A stretch of 25,974 nt of DNA from Chara braunii (Eukaryota; Streptophyta; Charophyceae; Charales; Characeae): the NCBI GenBank assembly GCA_003427395.1, contig BFEA01000694.1:77885-103858 (forward strand). The letters are read 5' to 3'. A model generated the notes under the pieces. The model was not told the origin of the DNA, made no database searches, and worked only from the letters and a program-made list of their open reading frames with translations. Shown piece after piece: positions 17,015 through 25,481 of this stretch (positions within the stretch are counted from its first letter, which is position 1; every line of letters starts with the position of its first letter). The translations under genes were made by a program, and so were the position numbers.

Positions 17015-17659
17015 TCATCTCTGGTGCTGTGACCCACGCCCATGTACAGTCTGAGATTGAGGCCTCGTGACAAAGAGCCACATGAAGCCAGCAAGCTCTG
17101 AGCATGACCATCCGAGGTACATGACACGGAAGTTAACCATGGAGCAAAACTCCTCCCACAATGTAGGTAGTCCGTCCACTGAAAAGACTCCTCGTTTGAG
17201 GTAGGGATACTCGGTGGGCTCAGTCAGTGCCTCAATGTTGATCACCGCTGGAGAGATATACCTCTTTGCCAAGCCGATCATATCAAGCCAACTCGTGCCA
17301 TCTGTGAGGATGGAAGGAACATGAGGCCTGGGATAGTCAGTATAAAGTTTTGACCCAAAGTTGTGGATCAGCGGAGTGCCACTCTCATCGAGCTCCCTCT
17401 CTTTCTGCTCGAGGTATTTGGTGGCTGAGATCCAGACTGGATCGAAATGCTCATGAGTCTCCTTGCCCTTCTTTAGGTATGGCCTCAGGTCATGGATAGT
17501 ACCATCAGCAAAGCTGGTCTGGACAACGAAGATTGACAGGTCTCCCTGTTTGAAGCCGATGGCATTGACATACTGGTAACGAATAGCCTCCTTATGTGAA
17601 AACTGATTGAGATTGGTCAGCACTGACTCGCTGACCAGGAATGATTGGACCGTACTCAT
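17015..17659 (-). CDS. Accessory ORF, first and longest tandem family member
   Basis: This ORF has 214 codons with an ATG start. It is the most upstream unit of the coding block. Family features: AIRYQYV (the FPYE..RYE site) near residue 25, IFVVQTSFADG..HDLRPYLKKGKE (the YDVRIYIPK site) near 42-68, W with SATKYLEQKERELDESG, a YTDYPRPHVP segment (the FEGFPAPPLP site), and WLDMIGLAKR near 124-133. About 80 further residues follow, with Trp/Phe-rich parts unlike the other members. No signal peptide; a mild hydrophobic stretch near 185-195 is too short for a confident membrane span. It is preceded by CTGA-type repeats that reach into the right long repeat. Function unknown. Confidence 0.6.
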   Translation of the reverse strand: MSTVQSFLVSESVLTNLNQFSHKEAIRYQYVNAIGFKQGDLSIFVVQTSFADGTIHDLRPYLKKGKETHEHFDPVWISATKYLEQKERELDESGTPLIHNFGSKLYTDYPRPHVPSILTDGTSWLDMIGLAKRYISPAVINIEALTEPTEYPYLKRGVFSVDGLPTLWEEFCSMVNFRVMYLGWSCSELAGFMWLFVTRPQSQTVHGRGSQHQR

Positions 17660-18180
17660 GAATGTGGTGTTTGCCGTTTGCTGATTATCAATGACTTGAT
17701 CACTGATCTGGTTATTGAACTGGTTGCTGAATTGATTGTTGAATGTCTGGATAAGTGGGCTAATCTCTAGCCTGATTGCATTGATCTAATTGTTTGTCTG
17801 AATGTTTGTTGGTCAGATTGCTTGGTATGATTACCCTCTTCACTGTTTGCTGATCTGATTACTCTTCTGACTGCTTGCTGATCTGATGTTGACTGACTTG
17901 ATGATTATTTGCAAATTGAGAACTGAATGACGAATGACTTCCTGGTCTGAAAAAAACACTTATCGATTGCTGATTATAAAACAGACGAATTGCTGATCTA
18001 AAAGAAACTGATTGATTGCAGATTCAGAAGCTGCTTGAACCCCAAAGCTGCTGAAAGTTACTAACCGAGGACTGACTGTTGTTGAGTGTTGAGTATTTTC
18101 CCGAGCACCGCTCTGAATACTGCCTAAACATTTGTTTGAGTATTGTCTGAATATTGTCTCCAAGTTGTGACTCACTATAT
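17660..18180. repeat. CTGA-type low-complexity DNA (right)
   Basis: Words such as TTGCTGATCTGATTA recur, including two adjacent 28-29 bp units just before 17,862. The left edge of the right long repeat falls inside this zone, which prevents exact placing of the repeat end. Open frames here are compositional. Confidence 0.6.
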
Positions 18181-18274
18181 TACCTTGCTGCACGTGAAGG
18201 TTTCAATCGGTTGCCACTAGAAGTTGATAGAATTTCGCGTGTACCATTGCGCGGTGTTTAGAGTGATGCAGAAC

Positions 18275-18517
18275 TCATACAAGTCTTGCCCTCGCCTCTT
18301 CCATACTCTCTAGCATGGAACTGGTACTGTGTAGTTTGTTGTCAGGCCCGCAGAAATAGATTATGTATTCGATGTATTTCTTCTCACCTGCTATTCCGAC
18401 TGCATGCTCTCTCTGCATTTCCCAGTGGGTTTCCATGTCTTTACACACTTCTTCCCATTCCTCTTTTTTTTCCCAGATTAGTGTGCTCTTCACCACTAAG
18501 ATCTTATCGTCCTTCAT
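18275..18517 (-). CDS. Hypothetical small protein, 80 codons, in right long repeat
   Basis: This is the partner of 553-798 and starts with ATG. It is one residue shorter because of a 3-base in-frame indel in the Trp-Glu-Glu stretch. Other differences are scattered substitutions (for example REKKEG/WEKKEE, LWQMQ/HWEMQ, GSDNK/GPDNK). No stop has appeared in either copy. For the minus-strand element it lies near the 3' end of the 5' repeat, upstream of the accessory array. Family and function are unknown. Confidence 0.42.
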   Translation of the reverse strand: MKDDKILVVKSTLIWEKKEEWEEVCKDMETHWEMQREHAVGIAGEKKYIEYIIYFCGPDNKLHSTSSMLESMEEARARLV

Positions 18518-21500
18518 GTTTCCCCCTTTTTTTTTTTACACTTAGATCACACAGCTGTAAGCCTCGAATTCTAGGTAAGTAGTCATCCTCTAGTATGAAG
18601 TAATTTGTGCGCAGACTGGATGGTGTTTGATAGTTGTCTAGTTGCTGATCAGGTTACAATAGTTTGTTGCTTTTCGTCTCTTGTTGGCTTGCCGTATGTT
18701 TGACTAGGACTAGTCTCAAGTCTGGTTCAGTTTCTCTATTTAATATTTATTCGTTTGCCCAAGGAATAATAGACTGGTTTTCTCTTATTAGCACCCACAG
18801 ACTGCTCTCCTTACCTCCTCAACGGAGCCCACGGATGAGATGGTTGCACATAGTTTTCCCCATGGTTGGATTACCGCTCCTCTTATCAGTTGACTCGTGC
18901 TCGGGGCCGACATCTGTCTACTGCAACACTTCTGGTAACTGTGAATCGTAAAAGCCCCAGGGCAACTCATACCGGTCTGGCGATGCTTAGGGTCCCACTT
19001 CAGGTTCGATTATGAGGTGATGTCAGACAATTACTCTTTCCTAGTTCATGGGGTGGACAAGCTAGTACTATACTCAGTTTGTTTCCACGTTCAATAACTT
19101 ACTGAACATTTTCCCAAGTAGTACTGCATGATCAAGTGGCCACAGGTGTCCTCCGAGCATGATTAACAAAAGGCTTTGAAACAGGGGACTGTTCCAAGGC
19201 TAAAACTCGGCGGTTCTAATCAGGCTAAAGGAAACTGCAATTGGCAACGAGTAGTTAAGTGGGTTAAGGTACATGTCGAAGGACCCCTGCGTCCGATCGG
19301 TTCAGTACACGAGGGGCTCGTTCGGGATATGTCTGCCCGTCCAGGCCGCGTTTGTAAAAGTTAGAGCATGACAATTTGCTTGTTCGTTACTTATCGGTAG
19401 TGATGTTTATCTCTACACCGTTACTCCTAGGCCTCATAATTTAAAATGTTGAACAGAGAGTCTGGAGACGGTCCTTTCTTGTAAAAGGAATACACAGTAT
19501 CGTTAGTGAAGGCCCCGGTTACTATGTGTCGTGAGTCACAGGTTCTGCTTGATTAGTTTTCGGATTACCGCGGAAGGAAGGTGATCTCCATCCGAGCAAT
19601 ACAAGAATTACTGCAGGTAGTGGTTCGCGTTCAAGGATCCACGCAAGGGCTATGCAGAGCGACACTCGAAACAGTCCTTAAGAGCATTATCCATCCTAGT
19701 TACTCATAGCTAATCTCCGTCGAGCAAAAACCTTGCTATCAAGTAAGCCACTTTTCTCAGCAGTTGACTCCTTCCCTTATGACTCATCACTTGACAGCAA
19801 CATTCCAGATTACCATGCTCTCATACATTTACTGTATTTGGTAAGATCACGTAATCTCATCGGTGATTTGCATTTCCCCCGGCCATTCGCACTTTCGTTG
19901 ACTCGAGAGATAATGCAACTCTAAAAACCACAGGCTCTACGTGGCTGCACAAGATCCCCTAGAGTGACCACGTACCGCATAATCGTTGTATCCGCGAACG
20001 TGCCCAATTGAACGCTCGTTCACTCATTCAAGTACTTATTAGGATCACAGATCAAGAGAACATGCAAGTTCGTTTACTCATACATGCTTTCGGCCACACC
20101 AGAGTATAGAAACTCGTGAGACCGTACGCTCGCACGACTGTCTGCGAGGGGTGAGGAGATAGACTGAAGTTCTATCTGCACTTATGCTCCCAACCCCTGT
20201 CAAGCCCACACTCTCAGCATGAAAGCAAGGCTCTTAGACAATCATCGCTGGAAATTACAAACGAAGTCAGAAAGCATCACAAAGATCCAAAACTTATTTT
20301 GTATTGTTTCTTGTTCCAAAATTGTCAATCTCCTTTTTCCCCTCATTCTGCTCAATGCTCCCGTTATTCAATCAAGACTTCAGGAGTTGATTATCAGCAC
20401 GGAAACCAGGGGTGATGATCAGGGCATCGTCTTATTCATTTTTTGTTTCACTTGACTCTATTTAATGATACTCGCTTCGTTAGTAAACTCACGAGTTCTT
20501 CGCCCCGATCTTTTTGTTTCTACTGACACTAAAGTGTTAGTAAACCATAAGACAGTCACTACGTCCTGACTCTCACAACCACAAGGATTAGAACACTGAG
20601 CGAAGGGGATGGAGTTTTCTTGTGCTAATGCTTTGACAGGGAGTGCAAACATTAGAGAGTGAATTTATATACAATCAAACATTATTTAGCTCTTGTCCCT
20701 GACCAACAAGCTCAATTAACTAGGTAGTTGTCACCAAGTTACCAAGCAAGGATGAGGGTGACGTCAACCATCAATTACTTATCCTTTTCATGCCTCAGAA
20801 ACTTATCTGGCCAAAAATTGAACAAACGCACGGTAGACCAGCTGCTTATCCGGTCACAACCTATTCTGCTTGGTCGAAGATGGCNNACGTCTTCGTTNGC
20901 TCCAGATAGTAAGTAATGATCAAGACCCCAATTCAGCTATCTCAGANCCTCGACCCCAAGACTATTNGAGCTCCTCTTAGGATATATNTGACTTTTGCTT
21001 GGACTTTTCTATCTTACATTCGTGCAGTAGCANGAGTCATCACANTGAACACACNCGTAGCGTGAGGAAGAGAACACGGTCNCCTCCTACTCAAGGGATT
21101 ATGCTGCTCAGTTAACCCAGAGGAACGTTCCAGATACGCTCCTTGCTGGGGGTGAAGACAACGACACAGGGACTTAGCTNCTGATGTCAACAAAAGCTAT
21201 CGACGGCACACTGCAGTGTCCTCAGTTCTCCTTCGCGAATTTTCTCTTGGTCTCGTTACTCACCTACCTTCTCTTGGCATGTCACTATTGATGGCGAGAA
21301 GAAACCATATTCCGACTCTCAGATCAGCCCCGTGATGATGCTAATGATCGCTTACCATGGAACGATTATCATCAGCGCGAGTAAGTAGCGACTAACTTCT
21401 GCTGCTAACGCGCTCACTCTCTTTTATTTTACTTCGTCCTCCCCCTTTTTTTTTTCTTTTTTTTTTTTCTTCGTTCTGGACCCTTGCCCTCAAGCCATAG

Positions 21501-22084
21501 GTCGCAGACTCCAATCTCAAAAATCCCACACCAATTAGTAGGAGAAGGGTGACATCACCAAGAATACTACTCAAAAGTCCGAGCCTCCTTTCTTGTCTAT
21601 TCCCTCACGACTTCCTCCGCAACTAGCTCGTAGCCAAAACAGATCACGCATACACCGATTATAGTAGATGCATCGAGCCTCCCCCTGTTTACGCAGGCAC
21701 CAACTCAGCTTCTCACTGGTCACTCACCAATTAGCAGGTAATTACAGCCCACGCACAAGTGAAAAGCTGTTGATCCATGTCCAAGACAGGGAGAGACCGT
21801 GCTCAGCACGCAGCAAGCAGATCGAGTAGCAACGTATACCACGCCCTGCAGACTAGCCTCTCTTAACGGATACTTCTCATGTTGTTCGGGCAGGTTCCCC
21901 CTTTTTCCCTTATCTTTTTGTCATTGTTGCAGCTGCAGTTACGTCTCGCGAGCATACGAGCAACGACTGGCGTACAGGTGCAGGCACGTCACGCGAGTGT
22001 GCGAGAAGCAGTTGACATCAACCGCACTCTCCAAGCTCACGTCCTGCTTCGCTCACACAGTCGCTCCCTCCGCTGACTCTTCTC
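18518..22084. other. Non-coding part of right long repeat
   Basis: No supported gene. Bases are resolved where the left copy has Ns (19,939-20,442), but from 20,885 to 21,180 the Ns match those of the left copy one for one. Short open frames here are not conserved outside the identical tract. Confidence 0.5.
20443..21753. repeat. Tract identical to 2,725-4,035, Ns included
   Basis: This is the right-hand partner of the identical tract, at offset 17,718. Examples of shared ambiguous sites: 20,885-20,886, 20,898, 20,947 and 21,180. Confidence 0.8.
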
Positions 22085-22705
22085 TCACTCACCAGGCCAC
22101 GTCTCGCACGCTCTCGTAACCGCCCCACGATTGTCAGTCTCTCCCCTCGTTGACCTCTCTCTCTCTCGTGTGTCCCCCTTACACGTGTCTTTTCCCTTGT
22201 TATCCTTCTCTCCCGCCCCGCGGTCTCTGGGCGTCAGTTGCCTCGAGCTGGCCTCGGGTCCCTCCTCCACCGACTTCACGGCGCGGTGATGCCTCTGGAT
22301 CTCGCCTGGTCTGTTCCATGACTTGAAATCCGTCTCCCGGTCTGCGTCACTGATCTCACTTTCCCCTCCCGAGTCTCTGTCCTGGTGGACCTGTTCCAGG
22401 TCCGCTGTGTCCATCGAGGTCTCAGTCTCGTGGTAAGCCACCGTTATCCGTAGCCTTGCCGTCACTCCGTCCCGTCTACAGTGTCTCTTCGCTCGGTCTC
22501 TCGCCTCCGAAATCGCGTCCTGCAGCTTCGGGTTAGTCCGCATCTCTCCCTCTCTTGCTCCCTCCACGTTGATCTTCAATAGCACTTCATCTCCATCGTC
22601 GTAATTGAGTATGACGGTAATCCAGGGCCATTCCCCAGACACGGGCCTCCAACGGGCCTGGTGATACCAGTACCCGGGCCTGTACCCATGCAGCGCCATA
22701 GCCAC
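22085..22705 (-). CDS. Hypothetical protein encoded inside the long repeat, 206 codons
   Basis: The frame is open for 206 codons; the first codon is GTG, with ATGs soon after. Residues 1-105 look like a folded domain: GYRPGYWYHQARW, GEWPWITVILNYDDGD, a helix DAISEARDRAKRHCRRDG, then ARLRITVAYHE. Residues 106-206 are highly charged and low in hydrophobics (repeated Glu/Arg/Lys/Asp), probably disordered. The order strand-DG-strand-helix-DG-strand lines up without gaps with the 17,015-17,659 protein around FADG...YLEQKERELDESG, a weak hint of common origin. The left repeat has the same ORF with a stop at codon 123. Signal peptide and known motifs are absent. Large ORFs inside LTRs are rare. Confidence 0.45.
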   Translation of the reverse strand: MAMALHGYRPGYWYHQARWRPVSGEWPWITVILNYDDGDEVLLKINVEGAREGEMRTNPKLQDAISEARDRAKRHCRRDGVTARLRITVAYHETETSMDTADLEQVHQDRDSGGESEISDADRETDFKSWNRPGEIQRHHRAVKSVEEGPEASSRQLTPRDRGAGEKDNKGKDTCKGDTRERERSTRGETDNRGAVTRACETWPGE

Positions 22706-23069
22706 TCTTTGTCAATAGCCAGCGCCAGTGCCCAGTCCGCACTATCCGTGTTCGCAAAAGTACTTAGCCAAGCTGAGTCCAGAGTGTCTGGAATCAAGGC
22801 TCCCGCACAATACCACTACTCACACTCGAGGAGTGATAACACTCCCCTCACGTATTTGCCTCAAGATCCAGGGGCAGCCTCTGTTTTATAGAGCTACAGG
22901 CGAGTGCGACCCCGATGTGCTCTAAACGAAAAGCTTCAAGGCTCAGTAAAAATTCGGAAGTAAACAAAATAATTTTAAAACTGTGATTTTTCATAAAAGA
23001 AAACCAAAGAAAGGAAAGAAAAGAAAAGAACTTATGGCCGCGATATCCACAGGCCTTCTGCTATCGGTC

Positions 23070-23252
23070 TCAGTCGCTTCGTCTCACTAAAGGGTGACTG
23101 CTATTCTGAGGTGATGGTCCCATAATGGGATACCGGCGATCACATTCCCCCCTTTTAAAATACAACTTCGGCCTATCCCCATCGGGTACCCGTGTCCGAT
23201 GGCAAGGAGGGGGCTTATGACCCTTTTTCGGGGGTGATAGGTTCCCTACCAA
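23070..23252 (-). other. Weak conserved open frame, 60 codons
   Basis: Right-repeat counterpart of 5,344-5,535. The residues are unchanged apart from a TGG to TGA change that removes the last three. DNA-level conservation is as likely an explanation as coding. Confidence 0.2.
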
Positions 23253-23429
23253 TGCGGCCGCGGGTCGCCCTTCTTTTGGGGTCTAACCGCGCGACACTCA
23301 GTCTACGCTCATTCTCAGACGGAATAAGCGGGGCAGGCCAACTCGGACTACAGCTCCAAATTCAGACCGTTGGCCTTCCCGCGAAATGACAAAAGGGAAA
23401 AGGAAGGCCTCGCTTGAAAACCGGTAAGG

Positions 23430-23437
23430 TAATAATG

Positions 23438-23468
<31 letters not shown>

Positions 23469-23477
23469 TAATAATAA
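23430..23477. repeat. Interrupted TAA microsatellite, 16 units
   Basis: Sixteen TAA-type units with one TGA and one CAA. Counterpart of the uninterrupted 25-unit tract at 5,713-5,787. Confidence 0.9.
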
Positions 23478-24048
23478 ATGTGGAAAGAAAGGATGACGCT
23501 TCAAATTTCCTTCGCGCCATAGCTTCGCTTGAATAGCGGTGCAAGCCCACGCACAAACTCAAAACCCGATTTTCATCCTTACCCCCTTTTCTTTCTTTTT
23601 CACACTTCCCTTTTTCAGGCCTACTGTGTCTGCCCTGCAGTACAACTACCGGGGTCCTACCGCGTTAACTAGACCTTTGGTTTTCTCTTCCATTTTTCTT
23701 TTCTTGCTGCTTTTTGTTTAGCCTTATGTTTCTCTAACTGTTGCCAGTGTCATGCACCTGACCCATAACCCTGTAGAGGGGCGCTTGGTGCATAATAGAA
23801 AAGACAACACCTATCCCTCTACTTTCGCGTCCCAGGGCGAGTCCGGCGGCTACCACGGCCACAGGCTGGTTGTGCTCTGCTATACAGCAGGGCGCCGAGC
23901 CTGTGTGGACCAATGGAAAGTCCTGCGGCGCACCTTTTTACTGAGGCAAGCACCAAGAAGGACCGGTCCACATCATGGTATAGCCCAGGTACCAAGTGTC
24001 ATAGTGTTTCGGGAGTAGCTTCAGATCGCAACACTAAAACTAAGAGTG

Positions 24049-24070
24049 GTACCAAGTAGGGACTTGGTAC
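24049..24070. repeat. Perfect hairpin near the edge of the right long repeat
   Basis: Same 9-bp stem and AGGG loop as 6,359-6,380, 34 bp from the repeat edge. Confidence 0.7.
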
Positions 24071-24104
24071 ACGGAGGAGGGTCGGGACACCGCACCCTCC
24101 GACA

Positions 24105-24636
24105 CCGGTTGCAGAGTGCCATTGGCGATGTATGTGTCCCACCCCTCACCTTGGGGCAGCAATACTAGCGGAGGGGTCTTTGGGGGAATTGTGAAGTCCC
24201 TGGCTGGCCTTAGGGGCCACAGGCGATCCCTGGGTGGTCAGAGGCTCCATTTGAGGTTGTACCGTGTGTCCACGTCCGCAATCTTTCACCGCGGGTCAAG
24301 AAGTGTATCCTTACATGTCTTGATCTCGTCGTCTGTGATATAGGTCATTGACTCTCTGAGTGCCTTCCATGTAGCGGTACCCTTTCGGCCCGGTAGTGAG
24401 GCCGGACCTGTTTCAGGCCGTCGGCCTGACCCCGGCCCGATACCGGGTTACTCCGGCCTGGACCAAGGCCGGTATATCTCTCCGGCCTAGGCCCAGGCCA
24501 GGTTGGTCACTCTTTCACTCGTTCGTTCATTCATTGATGCGGACTGGACCTTCACTCAGCTGCTGCTTTTCGTGTGTGTGTCCATCTCCTTCCTCTCTCT
24601 CTCACCATCTCCACACGTGCCCTCTGCTCGATGTCA
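24105..24636 (+). other. Possible LTR or leader of a second element
   Basis: This stretch has no match beyond the left long repeat. It contains a GGCC/CCGG-dense patch (24,386-24,505), a TATATC word at about 24,472 and then a pyrimidine-rich stretch. It ends ...GATGTCA three bases before a PBS-like sequence. Together these could be the last part of an LTR in plus orientation. I could not identify its TG start. Confidence 0.25.
24386..24505. repeat. GGCC/CCGG-dense patch
   Basis: GGCC or CCGG occurs more than a dozen times in 120 bases, often as GGCCGG, GGCCTG or CCGGCC, so many short stems are possible. No tandem unit length is fixed. Confidence 0.6.
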
Positions 24637-24639
24637 GAT

Positions 24640-24650
24640 TGGTATCGGAG
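24640..24650 (+). promoter_or_regulatory. PBS-like sequence TGGTATCGGAG
   Basis: TGGTATCAGAG, complementary to the 3' end of initiator tRNA-Met in plants and used as primer-binding site by many LTR retrotransposons, differs by one base from this sequence. It sits three bases after a CA, the expected LTR end. It points to a plus-strand LTR element fragment that stops near the SSU piece at 24,843. The match could be chance. Confidence 0.3.
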
Positions 24651-24842
24651 AAGATTCCCGAACCTCTGCTCCCTCCCTCCCTCCCTCCCTTGCTATCCTG
24701 CCATCATGGATAGCTATCGCCAAGTCCGTTCTTGCAGCCGCGCTTGGTCCATCAACGCGACCAGATACGCTCGTCACCCAAGCTGGCACCTTTTCTCGAC
24801 GCTGGAGCTACTCCAGCTGCTGCTGTTTTCCTACAGGATGCT

Positions 24843-24976
24843 CGATGAAGTGTTTGGATTGCAGCCACCTCGACGACCTGCAGCTGGCGGTGCTATGAGA
24901 AGTCCATTGAACCTTATCATTGGAGGACGGAGAAGTCGTAACAAGGTCCTTGTAGGTGAGTTTGCGGAAGGATCAT
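24843..24976 (+). rRNA. 18S (SSU) rRNA 3' end, truncated, probable relic
   Basis: The end of nuclear SSU rRNA is recognisable: a helix-44 part (GTGTTTGGATTGCAG ... GAGAAGTCCATTGAA), CCTTATCATT, then GGAGAAGTCGTAACAAGG and finally GCGGAAGGATCATT, the 3' end of 18S. Wording such as CCTTATCATT with GGAGAAGTCGTAACAAGG fits basidiomycetes. About 1.6 kb of upstream SSU, including the universal ACACACCGCCCGT, is absent; before 24,840 the sequence is unrelated. Helix 45 carries several changes (AGGTCCTTGTAGGTGAGTTTGCGG), and its normally near-invariant TGAA loop reads TGAG. These point to a non-functional fragment, although a fast-evolving rDNA is possible. Confidence 0.75.
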
Positions 24977-25075
24977 TGACACGTGGACTGGCGATTTCCC
25001 ACCACGTCGTCACATACTTCCCCCCTTTCTCCTTTTTCCCTCCAATCCCGACTTCCCTGATCTTACCCCGACTCG

Positions 25076-25117
<42 letters not shown>
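25076..25117. repeat. 42-nt C homopolymer
   Basis: An uninterrupted run of 42 C. On the other strand it is G42, with strong quadruplex potential. Exact length is unreliable in any sequencing technology. Confidence 0.9.
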
Positions 25118-25118
<1 letters not shown>

Positions 25119-25481
25119 TTCCGCCCCCCCCTCCCATCCCCCCGCCCTCCTCCCCACCCCGTCCCCCCTTCCCGATCGTGTTTGCCCCCCCCCCCACTTC
25201 GATTTCCTCTCCCCCCGCAATTTCCCTCCCGATTATCCCCTCGGCACTCCGCTTCCTTCCCCCCCTCTACTCGTCCTGCTTCCTTCCCCACTTAGCCACA
25301 TTCCCCGCCCACCTCCTTCACCTCTGCCGATCCCGATTCCAGGTTTCCCTGCTGCCGATTCCAACCCCGTCCGACCCCGATTCCCCCTTGCGCGCATGTT
25401 CAAGCGACTGCCCTGCTTCCCCTAGGCTCAACCCTGATCTTCCCACACCACCCCTCGACCTTCTCTTCGCACGATCCCACC

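Larger units (their letters stand above)
6415..17861 (-). mobile_element. Degenerate Ty3/Gypsy-type retrotransposon interior
   Basis: Read on the minus strand, the order is: accessory ORF array, Gag capsid, Gag tail, -1 frameshift site, reverse transcriptase with RNase H, integrase. RT before integrase is the Ty3/Gypsy order. The RT has a YIDD box; the integrase has an HHCC finger, D,D35E and a GPY/F motif. Pol has in-frame stops at 12,454-12,456, 12,354-12,356, 12,204-12,206 and 11,238-11,240, plus frame changes near 12,440 and 11,030. No protease is visible. The block is flanked by the two long direct repeats. The exact ends are uncertain because I found no TSD or clear PBS for this element. 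Confidence 0.75.
17862..24104. repeat. Long direct repeat, right copy (possible giant LTR)
   Basis: This is the second copy of 140-6,414, here about 30 bp shorter, mostly from the TAA tract. If the repeats are LTRs of the minus-strand element, this one is the 5' LTR and begins TGTCGG at 24,104. It keeps the intact 206-codon ORF. The flank beyond 24,104 (CCGGTTGC) does not match the flank before 140, so no target-site duplication supports the LTR reading. Confidence 0.75.

Noticed and set aside
24640-24672. tRNA gene on the minus strand (a GGTTCG...ACCA look)
   Set aside because: The T-loop and stem cannot be completed and no anticodon arm is present; PBS-like is a better reading.
24574-25425. 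Plus-strand open frame of 283 codons
   Set aside because: It runs through the SSU fragment and the 42-nt C run; composition, not coding, keeps it open.
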